From Linnemannia elongata (taxonomy: Eukaryota > Mortierellomycota > Mortierellomycetes > Mortierellales > Mortierellaceae): 64,000 bases of DNA. The position numbers and the translations under genes were made by a program. The notes under the pieces were generated by a model that saw only the letters and a program-made list of their open reading frames with translations, had not been told where the DNA came from and ran no database searches. Location: contig JAXBDG010000026.1 in the NCBI GenBank assembly GCA_036320915.1, positions 1 to 64,000 on the forward strand. The letters run 5' to 3'. Below, piece after piece: positions 23,606 through 35,109 of the stretch (its first letter is position 1; every line of letters starts with the position of its first letter).

Positions 23606-26044
23606 TCACTTCGTGCCGGCATTTTGTTGCACTGGGATCTGCAATCCAGGTGATTTGCCACCAGCTGCTGACTCCAGATCGATCTTCAGCACATACTGCC
23701 TCACACGCTGTATATCAGCAGGGACGGTACGGTAAACCTTCCCCTCAGAGGTCAAGTAGTCCTGCTTCTCGAAATCGGCATACACATGACCTGGGACGAC
23801 AAAAATAAGCCGAGGCTCGTCATGAGGAAGATCCAGCGAGCTTGAATGAGGTTGTCGATAAGTTTTGAGAGCGGCAGTCCTTTGATGGGGTGGTTCTTGG
23901 ATACCGTGATTTGGAATAGGTCTCTGGGGGCGAGCAGCAGATCGACACAGGCATAGTTGCAAATCTTTGGTATGCATAGTGTGCCTGCCGTGACCGGGGT
24001 AATCGTGTTGAAATGCGTTACCTCTGGATTCCGCGGGATTTCCAAACGAGCAGACTGCCCAGTCTCGAGATCCTTGAGCTCAAAGATGTGGCCGCCCTCT
24101 CGGAAGGTACGGAGGACATATGCTTCGAACATAATACCGCTAGCGCTTCCGTTGGGATCCATGACGAGCTTCTTCAACATTTGGGTGCAAGTGTCCTGAC
24201 TCAGTAAAGCGGCAACCTTCTCAGCGACGTATGTTGAAGCCCATTCCAATCGAAAGGTGTCATGATCATCCATGGGCCAACGGTGAATCAGACGGCTGCT
24301 GAAGTCCAGCGTGTCTCTCCCTTGCGAGAAGTATTGCATCAATATCACCGGGTCTTTGACTCTGTCGAGGGCTTGTTCTAGACGCTCACATGCCATGACC
24401 TTGGCACGCTCAAGGTCATTAGGACGTAGGCTTAAGTTCTAGCGATGAATTAGATCAAGGCGTAATAGAGCTGTGATTAAAATAGAAAACAGGCTGTCTG
24501 CGCATTGAATATCTCCAAAAGTAAAAGCTATTCTCAAAGAAAAGCGTTGTGGTTTTGGCCTATAAGATACCTGCATCGGCCTTTCTAGGACATATCTCGG
24601 CACGCCGCCTATCTTTGAGTAGAGTTCTTCCACCGCTTCCAAAGGAACCACCTCGAAGCCGACGACACTGATCCTGCACTTCTTCAACTCTTCCAGACTC
24701 CATGGGGCCATATAGTAACGCCATGCTACCCTTTTGTCGACGTCCTGATATTGGTGGGCTTCGGAAAATAGGGTCTTTGGCGAAGCTGAAATGACGGTCT
24801 TGGCTCGACCGAGTACTGGATCAGGAGTGCTGTCGACAAAATACCATGTGTCGGGTAGACTGAGAAAGGGTTCAAAAGTCTCGATATCCCCGGATCTGAC
24901 CGTAGAGCGCCCTCCAAAGACGTAGCATTTCGCGCTCCGTTTGGTGTGGAAAACGATTATCGGAGGGTTGTCGTCGTCGCTCTCGGCAAGAAGTCGGATG
25001 GCGAAGTACACTAGGAAGGCCGATTTGCCGATCCCAGATGTACCTGTAACAATGACATGCTTTTTCAACTCGTTCCCAGTATACGGTGTATTGTTCTCAA
25101 ACGTCCCGAGGATTGTGTCGTAAAGATCTTTGTACGCCTCTCTGACATAGATATCGTTTGTATCGACGACTGGAAGTAAGATGCCGCGAGGAGCCGATAT
25201 CTTGTCCATGTCTTTGATGTTGGCGCCGTGCAACTCGAGGGCAGTGCGAGACAATGAGCTAAAAATGTCATCTCCAGCAATATCCTGACCAATGGAAGCA
25301 AGCAATGAGACCCTCTCTTTCCTGCTTAGACGAGAGAGGTAAACTTGGTCATCCACCACAGCCTTCTCAGTGAGACCAGCCTCTTCAATTGCATCCTTCA
25401 GAGTGTGCGGACGATGGCGCTTCCTGCTGGAAGAGGGTCCTGGTAAGAGAAAGGTGGCACAAGAGATGTACCAATCAAGAATATTAGCAACTTGTACAAT
25501 GTCCGTGGATAATTGAATGAAAGCAAAGGGCTCCTTTAGACACAGCTGAAGACAAATATTCACCTGCATCTTCCTCACGGTCTCTTTTCGCAACTATAGG
25601 AAATAAAAAAAAATAAAAAAAGTAGGTAAATAACGCAAATGGAGATCACAATAGAGTTATGCTGAGATGTTCATACGCAAGGCGTATTTGAAAGCAAAGC
25701 GCGTTTGCATTACCTGGCAAGGGTCGCTGGACAATGACGTGAATCGTGTCTTCTGGCAAATCAGCATCAAAGACCATGGAGAGCTTGTTGGTCACCCTCA
25801 GTTTTTTTTTCACAGGCACAGAGTCGAGCAGAACAGGAAGGTCGTTGTCGTCGTCGTCATGAATTGAGACGCGCCATAGAGTGAGCTTGTCAGCATCAAC
25901 ATCCTGAAAGTCGTTGGTCTTCTTGGTCTTGATGAGCCCCTTGAGGTCGCCGATGGTCTTGGTTGACTCGATCTCAACAGGGAACGCGTTGGAGGTAGCC
26001 TCTCCATCAACGAGACAGAACAGAGTGAGGTGATTGTCGTTCAT
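23606..26044 (-). pseudogene. CRN-like effector / RHS-type P-loop ATPase with nuclease-like C-terminus, copy U3, type B, one base from intact
   Basis: Best-preserved copy. Exons 25714-26044, 25564-25593 (30 nt), 24571-25439 and 23606-24438. Exon 1 encodes a ubiquitin-like CRN header (residues 1-110, with the conserved LTLWRV at 54-59). Exon 2 gives the acidic/basic linker VAKRDREEDAG. Exon 3 begins SSSRKRHRPH and holds the Walker A loop GTSGIGKS (253-260). Exon 4 contains FEAYVLR, then VDLLLAPRD and FQITVSK, an E...D...QxT arrangement like the restriction-endonuclease fold proposed for CRN and trypanosome RHS proteins. Without breaks the product would have 687 residues. One base is missing in exon 4 at about 23831 (GAAGATCC versus GAAGAATCC in U4 and U6). 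No signal peptide is visible, as is usual for fungal CRNs. Likely role: host-directed or intracellular nuclease-type effector, or self/non-self conflict; this is inferred from the family only. Confidence 0.88.
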
Positions 26045-26370
26045 GGCGTAGAATAAACTGAAAAATGACAGAGAGAGATGGCAAGGGCTGTAAAGAAGGC
26101 AGAATGAAAAGAAAACAAGAGAAAAGAAAGATGTGGAAAGAAAGAAAAAAGAAGGCGAGGGATAAAAAAAAAGGAAGTGGTGACGAAGGCGATGAAGGCG
26201 TGAGAATGGTGGCAAAGGAAAAGAATGGGAGGTGTGAGAAAGTTGGCAAAGGCGCTGAAGAAAAGGCGGGAGCGTAGTAAAGAAAGGAATAGTAAAGGTA
26301 GAGAAGGCAAAACTATGAGGGCACGGGAGTGGTAAGCTAAGACTATGCATCATGAAATATAATGATGACA

Positions 26371-26404
26371 TCATCATTATATGTCACATGACGTTAGAAA
26401 GGGG
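26371..26404. repeat. 34-bp direct repeat, left of the MULE
   Basis: Begins TCATCATTATATGTCACATG and ends AGAAAGGGG; the second copy is at 30665-30698. Single-copy at the same place in the other units (for example about 37860-37893). Confidence 0.92.
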
Positions 26405-26429
26405 GAATCTCCTTATGAAGGCCCCGATT
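26405..26429 (+). repeat. Left terminal inverted repeat of the MULE
   Basis: 25 bases beginning GAATCTCCTTATG, perfectly inverted at 30640-30664. Confidence 0.95.
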
Positions 26430-26554
26430 CTGGACAAAAATACAGCTTTTGCGATCTCCCTTTCTTCTACGTCAGCGGTTTGATTCTCGTCCCTAATTGC
26501 AAGAATAAACATCAGGCTGTTCTCCTCTGCCTTCCGATACACAATCTTCCCTCT

Positions 26555-26640
26555 TTCACACACAAGCACCCTCTCTCACACACAAGCACCCTTCTCGCAC
26601 ACACAAGCATCCTTCTCTCACACACAAGCATCTCTCTCCC
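26555..26640 (+). repeat. Short tandem repeat in the MULE 5' region
   Basis: Four imperfect copies of a ~21 bp motif containing CACACACAAGCAYC. It lies just upstream of the transposase ATG, in a position where subterminal transposase-binding repeats or a promoter would be expected; no function can be read from it. Confidence 0.7.
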
Positions 26641-26668
26641 ATACAAAGTCGTCCTCTTCACTCGCGTC

Positions 26669-29589
26669 ATGGACACCCAAGCGGCCGTCAACTGGATGGT
26701 CACAGAGGACTATTCGAGAGAACCCTTCGATGACGCGCTATCAAAGCTGTCCAGCTCGTTGGTGAGTTGCTTATTATTAATATTGCTTGGTGCCTACCAT
26801 CATGAAACGACGCTGTCGATATAAGCACGATGCTTGGTTTACTCACACTCAATCCGTGTCTACGCTATTATTAAGATCTTACGTCTAGCTGATATGGACT
26901 CGGGTCTTGCTGAGGACGGTCAAGCTGAGAATGACCAAACTAAGGACATGGTCGAAGATTCACCCGAGGCCGAAGGAAGTGATGAATCCGAGAGCGAGAC
27001 AGACGGCGGAGCCGGGCACGATGAGGCCGCATCTTCCGGAGACGGTATTGCAGGTGTCGACAGCAGGGTGATGAATATCTGCGAAGTGAGCGTCAAGACA
27101 GACCGTGTGCCCATGAGAGCGAGGCAGGCAGCCGACCTCCAGCGAAATGTGCTCAATGCTATCCGTGATTCACTCTTCGATGACCCCTATATCATTGAAA
27201 CGGCTGAGACCTATGGGTTTCCGGAAGGTAAACGGATTACCTTGAGTGAGAAGAAGGAGGGGCGCTGTCTGGTCTTCTATGTCAAGGCAGCCTTTTTCGA
27301 GGACTGGCTGAAGCGACACTCGGACTGCATCGGCACCAGCTTCACGTTGCGCACCAAGCCTCACCCTTACTCCACTAACGTCAAAGAAAGCAGCACCCAG
27401 GCCAAAAAGGACAAGGCAGGGCAGATTCTCAGTCGATACAGCTGTCATTGCAAAAGCAAAAAGTACGAGGTCAAGGGCCGAATCAAGGGTGGAAAGAAGG
27501 AAAAGACCAGATTGCGTTTGCCTTCCATCAGTTGTAACTGCCGGTCGTCCATTAAAGCTACGTTTAGACCACGGTCAACGAGTGATGGCATGCCCGGCAA
27601 TACATGCATGATCGAATATTTTTTCGAGCACAACCACAAGCTTGGATGCGCGGAGAACATTGGGAGCATGCGGAAATCGGAGGCTGTCAAGCTGAGGATC
27701 AAAGCCATGCTCATGAGAGGAATGTCCATCAATGCCATCATGGAGCAGTTGACGATAGACCACGCCAGGTTTGCTCGCTTCTTGGAGGGAAAGGGGACCA
27801 TGGCGTTGTCTAGGGACAATTTTATCACCTACGACGACGTCTACAACATCTTGTACGCCATTACAGCCAAGGAAGTCAGGAAGAGCAACGACGACATGAT
27901 ATCCGCAAGACTATGGATGGAGGAACTGGACAGGAACAACTACTTTACCTTCTATGACAAGGCAAACAGCGTGTACCATGGATTCTCATCGCCCTGGCAG
28001 TTGGATCAACTCAGGCAATGGGGCGATGTGTTCTGCTTTGATGGTACCCATCATGCCCGCGGGTAAGCGTTTCCCTTGAACACTCGTATTTTGTACTGTT
28101 TGATTTTGGCTGCCATCTTGTCTCTTACTCCTTGTAACTGTTCTCTATGGTGCTTTAGACGAGACACATACTTATTTACCATTGTTGTAAAGAACAAGGA
28201 AACAGGCTTCGGCATCCCTGTCGCGTTCCTGTTGACGAAGACTCAAAAGTGGGAACTCTTGAAGGAATGGCTTTGTCAGCTGAAAGCAAAGATGGACCAA
28301 CTGTGTGCCGAGCCGTATTTCCCTACCGCTGTAATCACTGACCAAGGCACAAACGAGATCAATGCCATCCAATATGCTTTCGATTTCAAGCCGCGCATAT
28401 TTTACTGTGCGTGGCATATCTTGCAAGCTTGGGAGCGCAACTTCACCAAGGAAAAACTCGGCATGGATAATATCTCCATAGCTAAAAAGAAGGAAAGGAA
28501 AGACAGGGTAAGTGAGACTTTTCTGACTAGTTTGTAAACGACTCTTTTAAAGACATGATGTAACTATGCTATTCATATGCTGCGTTGAAGCCAATAATGA
28601 AGGGGATTATATTAATGTAGGCGTTTATTGCTGTGTTCGTCTTACACCAGGTACGGAAACAGCTCAAAGGCATCCTCTATGCACGGACGGAGGAGGAGTC
28701 CAACACTTTGCTGGACGCGTTTAGAAATGAGTGGCAAGACATTGCGTCCGAGTTTATCAAGTACCTGGACGCCAACTACCTGGCTCATGAGGCGGACAGG
28801 AGGCGTTGGATGTTTTGTCACCGCCAACAAGTCGCTTATGGTTGTATCAACACCAATAACTTCATCGAGAGCTGGCATAACACCTTGAAGAAACACTTCT
28901 TCAAAGACAAGCAACAACGGCGCCTGGATTCAGTGATCCATACTCTCGCCAAGAAAGCCGTGCCGCACTTTCAACAGATGTGTGTCCGTCACATTGTGCA
29001 AGTTGGGAAGATGACTCCTGGTCGCAAGAAGGCTCTGATCGCAAGGCTGGCGGCCCAGAACCACATCGATCGCACTCGAATGCAAGACCCTGGAAAACTC
29101 CTTCTGCTACAATCTGATGACGATTCAGTGCTAAAGGTTCCATCATTCACCATCCCCGACGTCTCTTACGACCTGACAGTCGATTGGGATCTTGGGATGG
29201 CAGGGCAGTTTCGCAAGTGTACCTGTGCTGACTTTTCAAGTACGCACATGGTCTGCAAACACCTAGCCTTGGCGGAAATTGCATTTCCAAACACTGATTA
29301 TCGCCCCAAAGGTCACTTGGAGTTCCGAGCAGACCCTATGCCTTTGAGCTCTGAGGAGGAGCTTTCACTGCAACCCGCTCCTACGGTTTTGACGGTTGCT
29401 CAGACTCTCAGTAGCATTGTCGACTCCATTAATAGTTACATTAGCGTTATGGACCCAGATAAGGCTGTGCCGAACGATGACGAGGTTTTATCTACGATGA
29501 AGAGAGCTCGCGACCTACTTCATGCGCATATGCCAGTCAAAGAAGGGTACAGTCTCAGTAACAAGCGTCAAAGGCAGCGCCCTAAATAA
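26669..29589 (+). CDS. MULE transposase with FAR1/WRKY-GCM1-like finger and SWIM domain
   Basis: Four exons: 26669-26761, 26876-28062, 28159-28507 and 28651-29589, giving 856 codons (855 residues). An alternative acceptor 30 bases earlier (exon from 28621, adding AFIAVFVLHQ) is also in phase. An acidic N-terminus is followed by a Cys/His DNA-binding domain (SCHCKSKKY…ISCNCRSS…FEHNHKLG). The MULE DDE core follows: D in CFDGTHHARG (split by an intron), D in VITDQGTNE, a CAWH helix, and E in TNNFIESWHN. Last is a SWIM zinc finger CTCADFSSTHMVCKH. Every exon is open, so the enzyme could be active. The first small exon is less certain; translation could instead start at the ATG at 26894. It would cut and paste elements with matching TIRs. 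Confidence 0.85.
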
Positions 29590-30639
29590 AACATGCTTAT
29601 TCATCTCTACTTGTCACTGCGAAGGAGTCATTTTATATCAAGTGTATCCCAAGATCAAATACAAGTGTCTTTGGTTGACAAGTATGCAAGACTTGTGTAA
29701 TGAGGTTGATATGTAAAAAAAATGCTCAAGTACAGGGAATCAGCCAATAAGCATCAAGGATTTATCTCTCTGACTCGACACAATTCAGACCTCTCGCATT
29801 AGGACACTCTTCGCTAGGACGATCATAACTGCCGCAATACTGCCACTGGAGAAGCACTGCTCAATCCAGCGCGGAGAAGAGTTCAGGAGCTTCAAGACAA
29901 GGCATTTAAGAGACGATTCTGTTGAGGAATGATAGAGCTGCTACCGCCTAAAACCTCTGCAGTCGCTCTTACATAAAAAATGCCCAACTTTTGCATCTAA
30001 AAACGCATGCTATTCCATCAAAACCGAAGATATAACCATGAAACTTGGATGGTTAATACTCTTGAACAACTACTATGTCCTAAGTCTCGTTTTCCTTGGT
30101 TCTATGCAGTAGTTGTAGAGCTACTACTTATTAGTTAACGCCAAATGGGGTAATTAAAGTACCTGGAGACTTTGAATAGAGAATACGGTTGCTTTTTTCT
30201 ATCTACGGCGTAGTTTTTTTGATGTCATTGGATTTTCCATTAGAAAAAGCACTTGTTCATGTAGTTTCATGAGTTTTCATGGACTACTTATTCCGCATGA
30301 TAAGTCTTTCGAAAGTTGATGAAGAATAGATCAAAATGTTCTCTAGGATGCATCCTTTACGCGTTTTTTGGTCTTCATGGATAAACTACGAGTATTAAAA
30401 TTAGACCAAAACGGCTAAAACTTCTTGAAGACATAGGCATTAGAGTGCTCTATCCATCCTAAAAAGACTGATGGTAGCTGACCATTTGTGAACGACTTCA
30501 CTTAGAAGCGACTCTATTGACAGGAAAAACCGTAGGTGGCACATTGAGGATTCTCTTAATGCATTGCATTTAAAGAAAATTTCTCTTATGGGAAGAAAGG
30601 AGACTGCTATTTTATGGCCCTTGGCGAGCCTTCTCCTGA
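29590..30639. other. MULE 3' region without a gene
   Basis: About 1 kb of AT-richer sequence between the transposase stop and the right TIR. No open frame of note, no internal repeat and no cargo gene recognised. Confidence 0.7.
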
Positions 30640-30664
30640 AATCGGGGCCTTCATAAGGAGATTC
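30640..30664 (-). repeat. Right terminal inverted repeat of the MULE
   Basis: Exact reverse complement of the left end; just outside it the 34-bp direct repeat starts with TCATCATTATATGTCACATG. Confidence 0.95.
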
Positions 30665-30698
30665 TCATCATTATATGTCACATGACGTTAGAAAGGGG
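30665..30698. repeat. 34-bp direct repeat, right of the MULE
   Basis: Exact match to 26371-26404; continues directly into normal unit sequence (AGATTTTTTGGGG…). Confidence 0.92.
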
Positions 30699-31333
30699 AG
30701 ATTTTTTGGGGGGTATTTCCATGCTATCCTTCCGTCATTCTTCCTTCCTCTTCAGGTTTCTTTTTCATACTTTTTTTCCTCTCTACCCCTTCTGCGTCCT
30801 TTCTGTACCATTTACCAGTTTCTTTTCTATCACCTTTGCCTCGATCTTTCGACCGTTGGCGCCATCGATTTATTTTTCCTTTTATTTCTGCTGATTTCTG
30901 GTGATGATTTCTGTTGAAAGTCCGCTTGGTACGGTGCAGCAGTAGTAGTAGAGAACCCACCGCAATACAACGAAGAAATGCAAGTAAAATTTTTCTGAAG
31001 CAGCGAAGCGCGGTAAGGTGGAATACACGATCGAGCCAACCACCGGTTGATCAATTGATCAGTGAGACGAGATAGCCCTTCCCATGATTCTCCTCATTCT
31101 CCTCGTCGTTCCAGATTTTTTTATCAGGTGAACCCCTGTGACTTAAATTAAGCTGTATGGTTGCGTGTAAAAATGATGTAGGGGAAGCCGTTTAAGTCAG
31201 GCCTCGAGAAGTGTGTATCTGTAGTTACTGGATGAATTATTGACAATTGGTGTTTACTATGTTGTCCAGCGGATTAGGGTTTTAAAAACAAAGCTTGCCC
31301 TCTCTCCCACACACAGACTCTCTCTCGCTCCCT

Positions 31334-33407
31334 TTATACAACTTGAGTTGTTTTCGATGGTTCAGTCTCCTCAGGAGCCTTGATAGACAAACTAGGCTGA
31401 GGAGCAGTCTTAATAGTACCCTTGTCCTCAGCTGCTGGCAAAAAGGCAGCCTGGGGACGATTGGTGAACTGGCGACGCTCAAACTTCCGCACGACCCATG
31501 CAGGCATATTCTTCACAATATACCGGGTGGCCTTGGACGAGACAGACTATTATGTACAATAGGGAGGGACCGGGACAACATCAATAACAGAATCAATCGC
31601 TGGTCGTTGGGCCTAAATATTGCAAAATGTGATAAAAAGCGAGAAGGCCATCTCTTACCTGACCCGCCATGGTCCTAAAGGCCTTGCTATTTTCGAATGC
31701 CTTCTCAACCCAATCGATGCGCTCCTCTTGGTAGGCCTTGAATGCATCTTCAATCTCCTCCGCGATAGGATGGAAGGGGAGTCCGTTGATGCGGTTCGCC
31801 AATGCTATGGCATCATGCATGGCGTTGGCAGCACCCACACCTCCAGCAGGATTGAACTAAGACACAGTGCAAAAAGAGAGTATGATAAGTACGCACAATA
31901 GTTTACAGTACTGTAGCAATATGCTTACTCATTTCACAACATCATTCGTTGGCTCTACCTTATGGCATGCTAAAATGCAAAATCCATAGAAAAAGTGTAT
32001 AATCGGAGAACCGGGCGGAAAAGGTTAGGCACGATGAAGAAACATGCATATTTTGGTGGATACTTGCAAGTATGTGCAAATTCAAACAGAAAAATGAACA
32101 TACCATCACCGATGAGAACTGTACGACAGTCGTACCAGGTCTTGAAGACTTTCTCCTCCAGCATGACCTTGGAGATCAACCCTTAGGAGAGCGGTCGATC
32201 AAGTCTTGAAGAGTGAGGATCTTGTCGCCTCCACTGATAATAGGAAAATCCTTAACTTGCTCGCACATCGCCGCAGCAGCCTCAGGTCCCCACTCTGAGT
32301 TACGAAAAGCGTCATTGTCTTTACTGGTTTCCTCATCAAGGAAGAGAATAGCACCCCAACACACAGTATTCTGGACTGTTGTTGCTGTGGACCACTAGCA
32401 TGAACAATAAAACATAGATGTAGGGGTTAGGGTGGAGAGGCGAAAAAAGTAGGAGCCGGTTGGACCTATCCAAAAAAATCAGTACCTACCGTGTACATCT
32501 TGTCAGTTGCGATAAAGTTGCGGAACTGAGAATTCTTGATTGCCAGATCAGGGAACTCTTCGGGAGAAAGAGGTCGAGTTTGGCCAACAAGGCGGACTGT
32601 GCTGAAGGGAAGTGGGAGTGCATCAGATGCTGGGAGCTTGTTCGTCTTCTTCAGCTTTTCGTACAGTCCTTGGCGAACAGCACTGTAGGCTCCATCAGCT
32701 CCGACGAGGATGTCGCCTTCAGCTTCGCTTTTATCGCTGAAGCGAATAAGGACGCCGTTGCCGCCTTGGTCCATGGAGAGAACCTTCTTTCCCAAGTGAA
32801 CGCGCTCTTTTGGAATCTGGCGGAGAAGCAAATCATAAATCTGAGGTCGAGAAACAATGTATCCGTTGGCACCATACCTATTAGGGTAGACGAGAGATGT
32901 ATGTTAGTTTCTAATTGGCAAGGCGTTCTTTGTTCAAGAAGAGCGAATCAAAAAGGCACCGTTATCTTACAGTTCGTCGTGCCCCTCGAAATCCACTGAG
33001 AATTCGAGCTCTCTATTCTCGTTACACATCTTGATCGCAGAGACGTATTTGCCCAGGGCGAGAAACTCTTCATAAATCCCGCACTGCTTAAAGAGGTTGG
33101 CGGTGGTGCAGTTGAAGTACATCGCCGACCCTATAGCACAAAAAGAGTGTGGGTTAGATGATGGACGTTCTTCTGAGACAAATAGAGTTATCAGTGATCA
33201 ATCAATAGAGTAATCCATGAACAGGGTGTTACCAAGGGGCTTGATTTCAGCGGCACGCTCATAGATCTCGAAGGGGATATCGGCCTTGTGAAGAAGCATG
33301 CCAAGGGTCAGACCTGCCAGACCTGCGCCAACGATGAGGACCTTGGGCCGTTTGGCATACATAATAGAACGGTCATGCTTAAAGGTGACGGCGGGGTTGA
33401 TCTCCAT
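31334..33407 (-). pseudogene. FAD-dependent monooxygenase, copy U4, frameshift in exon 4
   Basis: Same gene as U1. One base is missing in exon 4 at about 32179 (AACCCTTAGG where U3 has AACCCCTTAGG), which shifts the frame before the GD motif. The other exons, flavin motifs and splice sites are intact. The U3-like CCC at this spot shows that U3 and U4 share a recent history here. If the missing base is a consensus error the gene is functional. Confidence 0.8.
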
Positions 33408-34044
33408 GGTGATGACGTTTTACTTTCCTGATCTGAAGCGGCGAGATGAGAGAATGAAGGATGCCGGGAGGGAGAGTCGATGTCGTGTGGTGGGGATGAT
33501 GAGCGATGGGAATGGAGAAAAAAGTAGATCAAGGAAAAAAAATGATCAACGGGGAAGAGAGATGCGGAAGGGCAAAGAAGTGGGCGTCGAGGAAAGAGGT
33601 ACATAGGGAGGGAGAGCAAGTAGTCTCTCATGTCGCACAACGGATAGAGATGCAAAATAAAACAAACAGAGCAAAGGAGCATGGGCAAATAGACTTTTCC
33701 TACTGTGGGACAACATAGAGTAGGGGGTGGGGCATCGACTGTGCGACGAGCTGGCTTGGTTAACCATATGAATGGTAAACGACATATTACACGAGTGCAT
33801 TGCGACACCAATGCTCCGGCCAGCACTCAGAGATGGATGCCTGTCTACACACCTTCCTTTGAGCAATGACTATGATACAATACAACGAATATATTAGCAA
33901 CGTATAAGGTGTTTATGTGTGTGTGTGTGTTGGAAATTGAAGCCGCTGGCTGAATCTGGGTGGTTGGGTGAATGGCAACTCTATACATTCAACTGTGATA
34001 TAGATGTCGTGTGGCGTGTCTGTCATTTGGTGGCCGCATTGCTC

Positions 34045-34489
34045 TCAATCCTTTTGCTTCTCTGAGCGCTCCGGTAAGACAGGCAAGAGGTCTGAAAATT
34101 TAGCAATCAGATAATTAGTTGAAAAATTCTTTGGTGTCTGGAGGTGCGCGCTGTGTGTCCGGCCACCTTCGCTTTGTGGTAATCTTGGGGGGTGCTCCTC
34201 GAGTGCCCGTGTCTGTATTGCATAATGCCCTTCGGGTGCCCGTGCCGTCTCTTGGCGTCAACACTGCAGTCCCGTTAGCTGAGGGGAAGTTATCTGAGGG
34301 AAGGGGGAGAAGATAGGGGAGCGTCTGCTGCTGTTTTCATTTCGTTGGTCTCTCTTACCGTCTTGATTTTTTCGACGACGGGCCCGTGTGCTCTTGGCTG
34401 TTCTTGTGCACATACCAACGCCCGCTGTCTGTCTCCAGTTTTGACAGCCTCTCTTGTGCCTTAACATTTTCGGGGGCGTCCTTAAGCAT
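34045..34489 (-). pseudogene. Candidate small basic protein gene, copy U4, frameshifted
   Basis: Same candidate as at U3; one T missing in exon 2 at about 34174 (CGCTTTGTGG). Everything else, including splice sites, is conserved. Confidence 0.38.
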
Positions 34490-35109
34490 GAAAGGAGGCT
34501 AACGAGAGGATAAAGAGGCGGCCTGTGCGAAAAAAACACGTCAATATTCATGTATCTTTAGCATGCAAACGAACTTTCAGCTGGCAGGTTAAATTCGTTC
34601 GAACCGTACTAGAATGGTACCCGCGCGGAGGAAGTTGAAAAATAAAGGAGAGGAGAACGGAAGGTCTTCATTCGCCCAACACAGTACTTGGCGTCCAATG
34701 CAGTACAGTTATAGTACAATGCAGTGGTAGAGAACAAAATACAGTTGACCAAAGAAAAGCAAGCAAGCTTTCTTGAAGCGCAAAGACGGAGAATACTCTC
34801 GAGCCAACCAACGGTTGATTAATTGATCAGTAGTTGTTGACAGCGCTGTCGATTTCCTTTACAGTAGCAACGGAGGTGACTTTTTGGTCATTGGCGATTG
34901 TTTCCCCGAACCCTGGAGCACTTGGAATGGGAAGGAGAAAAGGTACTAGTCTAGGTCAATAGAGTAAAGATGCCAGAGCTGTAAGCTCGTCTTTTGTCGC
35001 TGTAAGAGATTCGAAATTGCCACGTTAAGCACAACTCTCCAGTGGTCGAAGTCAGGTATGGGTCAGTAAGATTTTATTTTCACGTCCTCTGTAAGAATTC
35101 AAGAGTTGA

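Larger units (their letters stand above)
19396..26404. repeat. Tandem unit U3, with a diverged left flank
   Basis: Third copy. The first ~430 bases differ from the other units: 19396 to about 19690 is unrelated, and from there to about 19850 it is only a diverged relative of the normal sequence. From the monooxygenase stop onward it matches the array. It carries a B-type CRN gene and ends at the 34 bp direct repeat (26371-26404) beside the Mutator-like element. Confidence 0.9.
26405..30664 (+). mobile_element. Mutator-like (MULE) DNA transposon with 25-bp TIRs
   Basis: 4260 bp element. The ends GAATCTCCTTATGAAG… (26405-26429) and its exact reverse complement (30640-30664) are perfect for 25 bp and then diverge. 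Flanking direct repeats of 34 bp (26371-26404 and 30665-30698) match a sequence that occurs only once in uninterrupted units, so they look like a target duplication, yet MULEs usually make 8-11 bp. A transposase gene fills the middle. The element sits ~330 bp upstream of the U3 CRN start codon and separates U3 from U4. Confidence 0.93.

Noticed and set aside
26555..26640. CRISPR-like array
   Set aside because: Only four imperfect ~21-bp copies directly abutting, no unique spacers, and it lies inside a eukaryotic DNA transposon.
30690..30760. Second target duplication of the LINE at the U3/U4 junction
   Set aside because: The site is present once and continues smoothly on both sides, so it is an empty site, not a duplicated one.
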